Of a stretch of 64,000 nucleotides of DNA, positions 11,731 through 21,955 are shown piece by piece; position 1 is the stretch's first letter, and each line of letters begins with the position of its first letter. This stretch comes from Protopterus annectens (Eukaryota; Chordata; Ceratodontiformes; Protopteridae): contig NC_056725.1 of NCBI RefSeq assembly GCF_019279795.1, positions 1,752,960,916 through 1,753,024,915 on the forward strand, written 5' to 3'. Under the pieces are notes generated by a model, which saw only the letters and a list, made by a program, of their open reading frames with translations, ran no database searches and had not been told where the DNA came from. A program made the position numbers and the translations under genes.

Positions 11731-13304
11731 CTAGGTAATGAGACTAGCAAGTACTGGGGTATTGGTAGGTTGGAAAAGGGTTTTGTGCACAATGGTGAGT
11801 TGTTTAAAGTGAATCTGATTCAGAAGGCCTAATTGTTTCAGGTTATGGCAGTGATGGGTCCTAAAGGAGGAAGCAGTAGCAAATCTGGCAATGCTATTGT
11901 AAGTGTTGGCTAGCTTGTTAAGGTTATTTTTTGACAAGTTAGCATATATGGAAGAAGCATAGAGAAGTGTGGAGATAAGGTGGGAATAGGCAATAGTGGT
12001 TCTGGTTAGTGGGAGAGAAAGGGTTTTATCCTATAGAGTGAACCTAGTTTCCTGCTGACAGTTTTTATGGTATTGTTGATATGGGTTTCAAAGTTCAGGT
12101 TACCCCTAGAAGTTTAGTTGTTGGATCGGGAGATATGAGTGTACCATTATTGGATAAGACTGAAAAGTTAATTGGGAGTGATTTACGGGTAGGAGCAAAG
12201 AAGAGGAGTTTGTTTTTTGGGGGGGTTCAAGAGGAGGCAGTGTTGTAGAAACCAATTTTTCTGTTTTATTGAACATTGTCTGAGTTAGAGTCTGTAGTTG
12301 GGATTGAGATTTAGCTGAGCAGATTATTGTCAAAACATCTGTGTATTATACACAGTTAGTTAAAGGAATAGCTAGGTTGAGGTCACTGATAAATATTGAG
12401 AAAAGGAGGGGGCCCAGTATAGAGCCCAGAGGAACACCTAGGGTAACTGGGAGATGGGATGAGAGGTTGTTGTTCCATAGAACTGCCGGATGTCTATTAA
12501 CAAGGTAGGACTGGAACCATTTTATAGTCTTTGTGTCCAGAGAGAAGGATTTTAGAATATTTAGAAGTAAGTGGTGGTTGACCATGTTGAGTGCTTTTGA
12601 AAGGTCGATGAAAAGTGCTGAAGAGAGAAGATTGTTATTACATTTTTTATTGATGCTGTCAGTGAAGGATAGGAGTGCAGTTGTTGTACTGTGGAAAGGC
12701 CTGAAGCCATGTTGAGATTTAGCCAGTAAATTGTTCTGGAGTAGGTGGTCTAGTAACTGTCTGTGGATGCACTTTTCCATTATTTTAGCTAATGGGGAAA
12801 GTAGTTAGAATATTCTCTGGAGTTTCCACCCTTGTGTAGGGGGATAATGTAGGAGATTTTCCAGATGGTGGGAATAGTGCTTTATTGTATGGTTCTATTT
12901 ATCAGCAATGATGCGGGATAAGCTATGACTTTGGTTGCCCTTTGCAGGTATTCAGCACGTAGCTGGTCAGCTGAGGGGGTTGTATGTTTTAGTTTCCTTA
13001 AGAGGTTGCAGATGAGGGAAGTTGGGACAGGTTGCAGGTTTAGAGTTGGGAGAGAGTTAGTAGTATTGGTTGGAAGGCCAGAGCTATTGGCTGTTAGTTG
13101 ATTAGCAAGTGTTTGCATGGTCTCAGTGAAGAATGTATTAAAAGCATTAGCAGTTTGCTTTGGATTGTCACACTTTGATCCTATAGGGGGTGGTGTTGCA
13201 GATTGGCCTGGTTGAAGTAGTCTGTTTATGCTAGCCCAGAACATTTGTGGATTATTTTTGTTGTTCTGTTGGAGGTGGAAGTAAAAGTTTTTTTTTATCT
13301 TCAA
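11731..13304 (-). pseudogene. L2 reverse transcriptase, minus-strand copy
   Basis: Read from 13304: NPQMFWASINRLLQ, PSADQLRAEYL, then at 12780-12346 MEKCIHRQLLDHL, QHGFRPFHSTTTALLSF, ALFIDLSKALNMVNHHLL (catalytic Asp) and GVPLGSILGPLLFSIFISDL. The YADD region is lost around 12345, where the frame breaks. At 11937-11731 the C-terminal blocks LANTYNSIARFA and THHCHNLKQLGLLNQIHF match the + strand L2 copy (HNKVARFA and KHLNWLELPHQ). Stops and frameshifts make it inactive. It is better preserved than the copy at 5587-6947 but lacks the central Asp pair. Confidence 0.88.
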
Positions 13305-14360
13305 GCCTGAATTGTTGTTGGTCTATGGGGTTTTTAGTTGTTCTCCACAGTGCCCAAACTTTATTTCTTTGTTGAATTTTCTGCCTGGTTTTCTTTGTAA
13401 GCCATGGGGTGGGTTTAGATTTAATTTTGATGGAACGCTTTGGTGCATGGTGGTTAAGGATTGTTAAGAATTTTGAGTTAAAGTAGTTTGTTGCTTCATC
13501 AAGTGGGAGGTATTTTATAGGTGACCAATCACATTCTTTTAGTTCAGCTTTGACGTTATTAGGGTTAAAGTTTCTGTTGCTTCTTATTGTTTTATATATG
13601 GTTGGTTTGTGTGAGCTCGACCTTTGCCTGATTATGTAAGTGAGAGAATGGTCACTTACATCATCAGGGAGGGTCCCTACATTATAGAGTTGTTGGTGAT
13701 TATTTATTAGAATCCAGTCTAGGATGGATTCTTTGTTATTGGGTTTATTAATTCTAGTTGGGGAGTTAATTGTTTGTGAGAAGCCATTAAGATTAATATG
13801 GGAGGTTGTTGATTCAGTAGAGCAGTCCTTCCAGTCTATATTAAAGTCTCCAAGAATGATTGTCTCTTGAGGAATTTTTGTGGAGAGTTCAGCAAGGATA
13901 CCTTCCAGAGTGGTGATGTTGTCACCAGGGGACAAGTAGATACATACTATATTTGGGATTTGCTGAAATTAAGTTGAAGTTTGGTGCTAATGATTTCTGC
14001 ATTGTTTTCAGTAGAGGAACCAAGATCTAGTATAGATATTTATAGCCCTTCTTTATAGAGGATAGCAACACCCCCTCCTTTTTTTACTTTACAGTCTTGT
14101 CTCAAGATGGAATAATTTCAACATCTTGTGTAGTGGGTTTTAGCCATGTTTCTGTTAAACAAAGTATATCAAAGGAATGAACATCCAGGAGAGCATGGAG
14201 GTGGGCAATTTTATTATTTATGCTGTGAATATTGAGGTGAGCTATATAGAGTGAGTTGGGAGATTTAGATGGGGTATTTGGGGTAGAGGAAACATGAATT
14301 TGTGGTTCTGTGCTAGTTTTATGCCCTGGTCCTGGGTTAGGATGAATGTCCCCATCTAGT
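13252..14360 (-). pseudogene. L2 endonuclease domain with 2A-like motif, minus-strand copy
   Basis: Read from about 14360: LLDGDIHPNPGPGHK, then HLNIHSINNKIAHLHALL and LCLTETWLKPTTQD (metal-binding Glu, Trp intact). After a frame break come SPGDNITTLE, TIILGDFNIDWK and DVSDHSLTY in the frame 13935-13252, followed by the basic linker APKRSIKIKSKPTPWL. These are the EEP endonuclease blocks of L2. GDIHPNPGP occurs in the same place as in the 2300 copy. A frameshift near 13300 separates it from the reverse transcriptase. Confidence 0.87.
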
Positions 14361-14382
14361 AAGGAGAGGTGTAATAGTTTGT

Positions 14383-14676
14383 TTAAGGGATTGTGGAGGT
14401 TAAAGTAATGGTGAAGAGGTTTTTAGGTTTTAGATAGTTGTATTTGATATGGGTCAGTCTGTGATATTTAGCATGTAAATAGCTAGGTAAATATGTTATA
14501 TTTATATGTTCTGGGGAGTTAATTAGAGGTATAGTACTTGTTTGTGCATTAGGGAAGTTCAGCTGTAAATATTTTGACTGTTCATATGAGGTTAGCAGGT
14601 AGGCTGCTGTTAGAGAAAGTAGGAGAAAGACAATGATTAGGAGCTTTAGTTGGATTCGGAAAGGTTGTGTTTGCAT
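14383..14676 (-). pseudogene. L2 N-terminal frame with a hydrophobic segment
   Basis: A 97-codon frame beginning MQTQPFRIQLKLLIIVF, with a strongly hydrophobic stretch (residues about 10-27). It lies directly upstream of the GDIHPNPGP block in the element. A switch into the neighbouring frame near 14400 reads HHYFNLHNPLNKLLHLSLLDGDIH and so joins the endonuclease frame. I do not recognise a function. The hydrophobic patch could be a leader of the polyprotein or a chance reading of untranslated sequence. Confidence 0.4.
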
Positions 14677-14889
14677 AGTGACTAATAAGCTTACTGGTGT
14701 TCTTTAAAGTGGAGGGGTGATTAGAGAGAGGTGTGTGTAGAATGTTAACTAGATGGCAATTGTGATTGGATTGGAGAGGAAAAGGGTGTGGTGAGGATGT
14801 ATAAGCTTAGGAGCAGTAGGGCTGGGTGGGAAATGGGGGTAGGGTAGGGGAGAGGAGTGAGCCTGCAGGGCGAACGGAGCGGGTTAGAC

Positions 14890-15514
14890 AAGAGAGGTAC
14901 GGAGCTGAAAAGAACAGTCAGTTGAAGCAGGGATTACAGTAGGTAGGTAACCCTAAATACTGGAATAAAGTTAAAAGAGTAGATAATAGAGCTATTTGGA
15001 GGGTGTGTGAGAGCTAACCATAAAAATAAATAGATGTTATGGGCTACAGTTTAATAGCAAGTCTGTGGATAAACAGTATATAGCAAATGTGTAGTACAGG
15101 TCAGGAGAAGGCTTCAAGGCCTGGAAGGAACAAGTCAGCCACCTGGGTGGCCTAAATAAATTTATTGTAAGCAGGGTAAAAAAGGAGGGAGTTTAGGTTC
15201 CTAATGCAAGAAAAGGAGTAGTGGTTCAGAGTGTCTTTAAATGGGGGAAAAAGTAGATTATATCAGTTACAGAGTGGGGAGGGAGTAAAGCTGCTGGTTT
15301 TCCTGGCTAGCGCTTTATAGCCACCTAGATCTAATAATACGTTAGAGGCTATACTGGCTGTGATAGTTTAGACACATACTTTCATGTTCCCTTTACTAAG
15401 AAAGTACAGGGATAGGTTGCTCAACTGTGGAGACTGAAGGGAGTTTGGACAGGGTCCTTGTTCTTCAGGTTGTTAGTTTCTGTGTCCTAGAGCAATGACT
15501 CAGATTGGAGAGCT
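14890..15514 (-). repeat. L2 5' module, copy 1
   Basis: Nearly identical to 18375-19000 at an offset of about 3485 bp (for example TGAAAAGAAC at 14906 and 18391). It ends with the roughly 133-bp block that is present twice at 18867-19134. Its position upstream of the L2 frames marks it as 5' untranslated/promoter sequence. Confidence 0.88.
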
Positions 15515-17411
15515 GGAATTGTTTTAGGAGGAAAAGAGAGAGAGAAAATAGTAGAAACAAGATATTTAGTTTAGTATCAAAGGCATTGTAATTAAACAGA
15601 ATATTACAAGCATATAATCACGTAGAACTGTACAAAAATGTAGTTCAGGCTATCAGGTTCTCAAGTTGTTTAGAAAGATGCATCACTCCTTGCAAGTCTT
15701 CTACTCAGTATTATAGCAAGTCCTTATCAAAAGTAAGTCGGCAAAATTCTGGTCAAATCTTATTATTCTAACTAGGCTAGGAATAAGACTATAGGAAGCT
15801 ACAAGGTATATATCCAGTTAGGTAACAATGATAGCTGTAAAGTTATCATTAGCGCTAATACTATGGAGCAATAACTATAACTATAGCTTACATTAATAAT
15901 GTAGTTCACGCTTTTTATTAACAGCTCATATATATAAATAAATAATGCAGATAGTAACTATATATGTAAGCCTATATGTGCTTAATGAACTTAAGTATTG
16001 TAAAAGCATAGCATGGTTAAATAAGCATATACAATTATTCCTGTATGAATGCTATCTGCCAAAACATTTACAATTGTTACAGCACTCCCAATGTTTTTAA
16101 TCATAGACCTGAAACAATAACCTTAGGTGGACATTACAGGGAAGTAGATTTCTCTAACTTAATGCAGGGACCTTGGACGTAGTAAATATGTGGGAGCATT
16201 AAGAAAAGTAAAGACTCAAGCATTAAAAATACTACATTAAATGACCACTCATATGGGGCATCTGATTTAAGGTAGTGCAGCTTTTACATCAATGTTTAAG
16301 ACTTAAGAACACTCTTCAGGTAGTGTACTGTAAAAACAAATTCACTTAGTAATACCTAAAGTCAGTATGTCTAATGGTACACTAATTCATTGAGGACGAA
16401 CCTGAATTCTAATGTAGAAGCTGTAGGTGTGGATATTTAGCTAGGCAAAGCTCAAACTTAGAGTTAGCCTCTCTGTTCAATTTTTTCTTTTATTGTTATC
16501 TATATTGGCTAGTTGCGGTGCAGTCCTAGTGTTCTCACATATACCTCTTATCCTTGTTGAAATTTACAAATGCTACTTGTGTAAAAATCAGCCACGTTTG
16601 TATGTTTCACATTAAATCAGCTAGTAGAGGTGCGGTTAGTGATTACCATAAGCACCTATTACTCTAGATGCAATTTTAAATGTAAGCAAGTACGTCTCCT
16701 CATTTATTTCTTTGTCTGCTTTTAAACTATATTGGCTAGAGTATTCTGTTATGGCTTTCCGGACACTCCACTAATCTGTGGTGAAGATGTAAATAAGAGC
16801 CAAATTATGACTTTGCACACATATCCCAGCCTCGATACAGCTCTGCTATTGCATTCTCTAAACGTACGTGGAAGTTACAGCAAATTGGTCTTATTGTGAA
16901 GACAACAATACAGAGACCAGATTTAGTAAGATGCTGTTTAAATAAGGTTCTTAAGTTTAGAGCAGCGTGAGTTAGGGAAACAATAATAGTGTGGGAAACA
17001 GCTGTGGCTGAGCACAATTGCACAAACTCTGCATGTACCTTAAGGTAGTACCATATCAGATATACTGATATAGTGGGGTGTCTTACAAAAGGTGGAAGTT
17101 ACGACAAGTTCCTTTAAATGACAAAAACAAAATTGAAGAGAAAGTGTAATAAAGTACTTCCTAATGGGGTTCTTAGAGGTAGAGCACCGTAGGTTTAGAA
17201 GCTATTTAGTTCTTCCAAGTTCCTTAAGTGGGGTTGGTTGCTAAGGACTCTCCACGTGGGTGGCACAGTTTGAGAAGCCTAGGTTTAGATTGTTCTTAAA
17301 ATGAGATGTGAGATACCCTTTACGCGGCTTCTCAGTGACACGTTAGCAGGATTGCGTATTGGTCAAATTTATGTAAACTACAGCAGCCAGATAATATTGC
17401 TTTGCTTAAGA

Positions 17412-17880
17412 AACATAGAAGTCTCTTAGTGTATGCACCAAAGGTTCTACAGAAGCTCACTTTGAAGTACAGTAATGCCACACTGCTAAGGCTAACACTC
17501 TAATACATTGGAGAATAAACGTGCATCATTAACATAGAATTCTCTTAGCATACGCACCAAACATTCTACAGAAGCTCACTTTGAATTACAGTAATGCTAC
17601 ACTGCTAATACATGTCAAGCAGAGTGCCTCTTTGGACCTCTTCAAGAGGAACCTTGACGATTGGATGGGAGAAAGGAAATTCACCCCAGGGATCATGTCA
17701 GTCACCCTGCTAGACAGGGGTCCAGGAAAGTAAATAATGTGTGAAGAAATAGCCAGGGAATTGTTATGGCTAGGCTTGTATAGGCCCTAGGGCTGATAGC
17801 CTAGTACCAACCTATGAACCTATGAACCTATGAACCTAAGGCTAGCACTCTAACACATTGGAGAATAAATGTGCACCATT
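17412..17880. repeat. 119-bp tandem pair, second unit interrupted by CR1
   Basis: AACATAGAAGTCTCTTAG at 17412 recurs as AACATAGAATTCTCTTAG at 17531. Both units share CTACAGAAGCTCACTTTGAA and end in a block of type GAGAATAAACGTGCATCATT. Unit 2 is split at 17607/17831 by the CR1 fragment. Confidence 0.85.
17608..17830 (+). mobile_element. CR1 3' end with (CCTATGAA)n tail
   Basis: It starts in the last codons of a CR1 frame (LFKRNLDDWMG, near 17636) and passes GGGCTGATAGCCTAGTACC. It ends in three tandem units of CTATGAAC-type sequence at about 17810-17830. Joining 17607 to 17831 restores the second unit of the 119-bp repeat, giving exact borders and no target duplication, which is typical of CR1. 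Confidence 0.85.
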
Positions 17881-18052
17881 AATGAGAGACACCTATAAAC
17901 TACCTCTCAAGGGAGTGTAGTAAAAAGTTAAGTATTCATATATGAATCTACACCAAAAGAAAAATTAAACATATGTTACCATGAAAGCCTCACTTCCTAC
18001 ATAGAGAGTACATATTACTCAACAATAAGGCAATAGTTCAGTACTTACATTA

Positions 18053-18104
18053 GCCAGGATGCTGGGCCAGGAACACACAGCAGCTGGGGGCAGTTCTATA
18101 AAGG
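18053..18104. repeat. 52-bp direct repeat A (partner at 19132-19182)
   Basis: TTAGCCAGGATGCTGGGC and GCAGCTGGGGGCAGTTCTAT occur here and at 19132-19182 with only two or three differences. The pair brackets a 1.08-kb segment holding the second L2 5' module. Confidence 0.88.
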
Positions 18105-18374
18105 AAATGTCAGCCCAGGGCAGCATGTATTTATGGGAAAAGTGGAGGATGTGAGGTAGGAGGGTGGGAGAAGGAGAGATGAAGGCTGAGAACTAGGAGG
18201 GGCTAGTGCTACTATAAATTGGATAGGCTGATAGACATATAGGTAAAATACCAGTGTGTAGAAGTATGATGTGAAGACGGGGGTGGAGAGAGGGGACAGT
18301 GAAGTAATGATGAGTCAAAGTCTTAGCTAGGTGAGGGAAGGGGAGGAGGTGGTATAGGTTAAATAGGGAGAGAG

Positions 18375-19134
18375 ACGAGAGGTAAGGAGCTGAAAAGAAC
18401 AATCAGTTGAAGCAGGGATTACAGTAGGTAGGTAACCCTAAATACTGGAATAAAGTTAAAATAGTAGATAATAGAGCTATTTGGAGGGTGTGTGAGAGCT
18501 AACTATAAAAATAAATAGATGTTATGGGCTACAGTTTAATAGCAAGTCTGTGGATAAACAGTTTATAGCAAAGGTGTAGTACAGGTCAGGAGAAGGCTTC
18601 AAGGCCTGGTAGGGACAAGTCTGCCACCTGGTGGCCCAAATTAATTTATTGTAAGCAGGGTAAAAAAGGAGTGAGTTTAGGTTCATAATGCAAGAAAAGG
18701 AGTAGTGGTTCAGAGTGTCTTTAAATGGTGGAAAAAGTAGATTAGATTGGTTACAGAGTGGGGAGGGAGTAAAGCTGCTGGTTTTCCTGGCTAGCGCTTT
18801 ATAGCCACCTAGATCTAATAATAAGTTATAGGCAATACTGGCCATTATAATTTAGACACATACTTTCATGCTCCCTTTACTGAGAAAGTACAGGGATAGG
18901 TTGCTCAACTATGGAGACTGAAGGGAGTTTGGGCAGGGTCCTTGTTCTTCAGGTTGTTAGTTTATGTGTACTAGAGCAGTGTACTCAGATTGGAGAGTTT
19001 CATGCTCCCTTTACTGAGAAAGTACAGGGATAGGTTGCTCAACTGTGGAGACTGTAGGGGGTTTGGATAGGGTCCTTGTTCTTCAGGTTGTTAGTTTCTG
19101 TGTCCTAGAGCAGTGTACTCAGATTGGAGAGATT
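18375..19134 (-). repeat. L2 5' module, copy 2, with an internal ~135-bp tandem pair
   Basis: Matches 14890-15514 along its length. At its outer end the block starting TTTCATGCTCCCTTTACTGA occurs twice, at 18867 and 19002 (135-bp spacing), while copy 1 has it once near 15381. Tandem 5' monomers upstream of a LINE recall the promoter monomers of mouse L1; the comparison is by analogy only. Confidence 0.85.
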
Positions 19135-19181
19135 AGCCAGGATGCTGGGCAAGGAACACACGGCAGCTGGGGGCAGTTCTA

Positions 19182-21834
19182 TATGTAACAGTGGTATACA
19201 TTCCACCCAGTGCAAGCACCTGTGAGGCCCTGAGCAATCTTTATAATGTTATATGTGAGCTGCAGAGGAAAAATTCATACTTTGCGCTCATGGTTGCTGA
19301 TGATTTTAATCAAGTGGATCTGAGAGAGGTGCTACCCCACTACTATAATTTTGTAGATTTTCCTACAAGGGGTGCATATATTCTGGTCAAGGCATATTCC
19401 AACATCAAAGGTGCCTGCAGAGCAATACAACAACCTAACTTAGGAAGCTCTGACCACCTTACCATCATGCTTCTACCAGCCTACAAACCAGCTCTGATCA
19501 GAGAAAAGACCACAATTAAGCAGATGAGGTTCTAGCATGAAGGAGCTTTGGAATGTCTCCAAGACTATTTTGATAGTACCTGCTGGGCCATTTTCAAAGA
19601 TACATCTACGTGAGATGAACAGGTGAACATAGATGATTACATCAAAGAAGTAAGAGCTTGCATCACAAAGTGTGTTGAGGATGTATCTGATATCAAAATG
19701 ATTGCAATCAGAGCAAACCAAAACCCATGTCTCAACAACAAAGCCTATGATCTCCTGAAGGCAGGAAATGCAGCATTCAGGGCCAAGGACAAGAAGGGTC
19801 TAAGTGAAGCTAGAGCAAACCTAAAAAGGGGCATTAAAGAGGCCAAGAGGGAATATGGAAAGAAATTACAAAGTCAGTTTGCAGATATGAGAGATACCAG
19901 AATTCTCTGGCAAGGGATATAGCAGATTACTGACTATAAAACCAAGTCAGCTCAGTGTGAAAACAGCACTGAATACCTGGACAGGTTGATCGCCTTCTCT
20001 GGCAGATTTGAAGAGAAGAGCAATGTGGCTGCTAGAAGGCTACCTATCAACCAGGAAGAGGAAGTGTTCAGCCTTAACTCCAGTGAAGTGAGATCTCAAC
20101 TTAAGAAGATGAACCCCAGGAAGGCTGCTGGTCCTGATAAAATATTGGGTAAAGTACTGAAAGGCTGTGCAGACCAACTATGCTCAGTTCTAACTGATAT
20201 TTTAAATACCTCCTTTACTCTTGGTAAAGTTCCCTCTTGCTTCAAGGTGATGAATATTTTCCCTCTCCCCAAAAAAGCTAATCCAGCCTGCCTGAATGAT
20301 TACAGACTGGTTGGTCTAATTTCAAATGTCATGAAATACTTTGAGACGCTAGTTAAATGGCATCTATCAGCAAACCTTCCATCCAACTTTGACCCTATAC
20401 AGTTCACTTATCGGGCTAACAGATCCACTGCAGATGCTATTTCAATGACACTCCACTTCTCATTCGATCATCTGGAGGGAAGAAACAACTACGTCAGGCT
20501 GCTGTTTATTGACTTCACTTTGGCATTCAGTACAGTGGTTCCAATGCAGCTTATTGACAAACTTGTACATCTTGGAGTTAGCAAGCTCATGTGCAACTGG
20601 ATCCTCAACTTCTTGAAGAACAGACCACAGAGAACATGTGCGGGCAACAACACCTCAGGATACATAATACTCAAAACCGGTGTTCCTCAGAGTTGTGTGC
20701 TAAGCCCTCTGTTGTTCACCATCCTCACCCATGACTGTTCTTTAAAATACAACACCAATCACATCATTAAGTTAGCAGATGATTCTATGGTTGTGGGCCT
20801 CATCAAATGGGAGGATGAAATAGCTTACAGAGATGAGGTCTACTCTGATTGACTGGTGTGCTAAGAAGAACCTTGACTTGAATGTCAATAAAACAAAATA
20901 AATTATTATAGACTTCAGGAAAAGGTCAACAACACACTCTCTGCTCATGATAAATGGTGTTGAGGTAGAAAGGGTCAAAGCTACAACATTTTTGAGGGTG
21001 CACATTTCGGACACCAACATCTCCACTTTCTCAGAAGGCTCAAAAAAAGCAAAGCTCCCACTTACTGTTCATACCACATTCTACAGAGGAGCAGTTGAGA
21101 GCATTCTCACTAGTAGCTTCACAGTTTGGTTTGGGAACAGTACAATAGCAGAAAGAAAGAAGCTACAGAGAGTGGTGTGAGTTGCCAAATAAATCATGGG
21201 CACCAACTTACCATCAATCCAGGATCTCTTCACATCAAGAAGCATTAAATATGCATCCGAAATAATTCATGACCCGTGTCACCCTGCGCACGGCTGGCTT
21301 ATACAACTGTCTTCAGGCAAGAGATATCTGAGTATCCACTGCAGGACCACCACATACTTAAACAGCTTCTATCCAACAGTGTTGAGACTTATAGACTCTG
21401 ATACCAGCCACCAATTATTTAATCAATAATCATTCACAATATGTAGCTCAGATGAAAAGTGTGGAATATCTTTTTTTTAATTCTTGATGTAGCAATATAT
21501 TTTCTTATTCATGTGCAATTGCCTGCTATTTGTCTGACACAGATAAACAAAGGAGGACAATCTTAACATGTGCAGTCCTACTCTGTCATGCTGCTATGTA
21601 CAGTATTCCTCTCATGACTGTCTGGGGGGCTTGTGGGTTTTTGTTATTACTGGTTTATTTATCCTTTTGTTGGTCTTGTATTGGATTTTTTTTAAATTGA
21701 AATGTTATACTGTTGTTCTTGTTATCCTTGCGTCGTATGTACTCTCTGGTGAGTTGATACTCAGAATTTCATTTAGGCTGCACTTGTGTAGTTCTAAATG
21801 ACAATAAAGTTTACTTTGACTTTGCTTTGACTTT
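19182..21834 (+). pseudogene. Rex1/CR1-group LINE, rest of endonuclease and reverse transcriptase
   Basis: Resumes the frame cut at 10995: VTVVYIPPSAS near 19183, ALMVADDFNQVDL near 19287, GSSDHLTIML near 19445. Reverse transcriptase blocks follow: MNPRKAAGPDKILGKVLKGC near 20110, VMNIFPLPKKA near 20247, QFTYRANRSTADA near 20400, LLFIDFTLAFSTVVP near 20500 (catalytic Asp), GVPQSCVLSPLLF near 20680 and IIKLADDSMVVGL near 20767 (catalytic Asp pair). The C-terminal FYRGAVESILTSSFTVWFGN lies near 21080. The 3' end is AATGACAATAAAGTTTACTT and a repeating CTTTGA tail to 21834, as in fish Rex1 elements. Stops at 19534, 19921 and 20851, and frame changes, make it inactive. The 288-codon frame 19986-20852 is the best preserved part. 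Confidence 0.9.
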
Positions 21835-21955
21835 AGGGCATGTTGTTTACACACTGGATTATGTTTTGTAAGGAACTTCTGAGTCCATATCAGCTGTTGC
21901 AAGTGCCTGGTCAAATACATGCCATAAAGTGTCTGATGAGGGCCGCGTACAGTGG
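21835..21955 (-). mobile_element. CR1 reverse transcriptase C-terminal fragment
   Basis: The minus-strand frame reads MYLTRHLQQLIWTQKFLTK, matching MYLTRHLQQLERPQKYLTK of the CR1 fragment at 45374. It abuts the Rex1 3' tail directly. Confidence 0.75.

Larger units (their letters stand above)
15515..18052. other. Unassigned sequence inside the L2 insert
   Basis: AT-rich, with no recognised coding similarity. It contains a 119-bp tandem pair (17412-17880) and an inserted CR1 3' end (17608-17830). It separates the two copies of the L2 5' module, so it may be extra 5' untranslated sequence or an unrelated insertion. Confidence 0.5.
10996..19181 (-). mobile_element. 8.2-kb insert in the Rex1-like LINE: L2-type LINE with an expanded 5' region
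   Basis: On the minus strand the insert ends (3') in the A-rich AAATAAAT tail near 11008-11045. Reading 3' to 5' along the element come the 3' end, reverse transcriptase, endonuclease, an N-terminal frame, an untranslated 5' module (14890-15514), a 2.5-kb unassigned stretch, and a second copy of the 5' module (18375-19134). Its borders join Rex1 coding blocks cleanly (PREL...NGI / VTVVYIPP). No target duplication was found, as is common for this LINE group. Whether it is one insertion with a duplicated promoter region or two successive insertions is unresolved. Confidence 0.75.

Noticed and set aside
19986..20852. 288-codon frame as a possible functional gene
   Set aside because: It is the best preserved piece of a Rex1-like reverse transcriptase with stops on both sides and a missing catalytic C-terminus in frame; a transposon relic.
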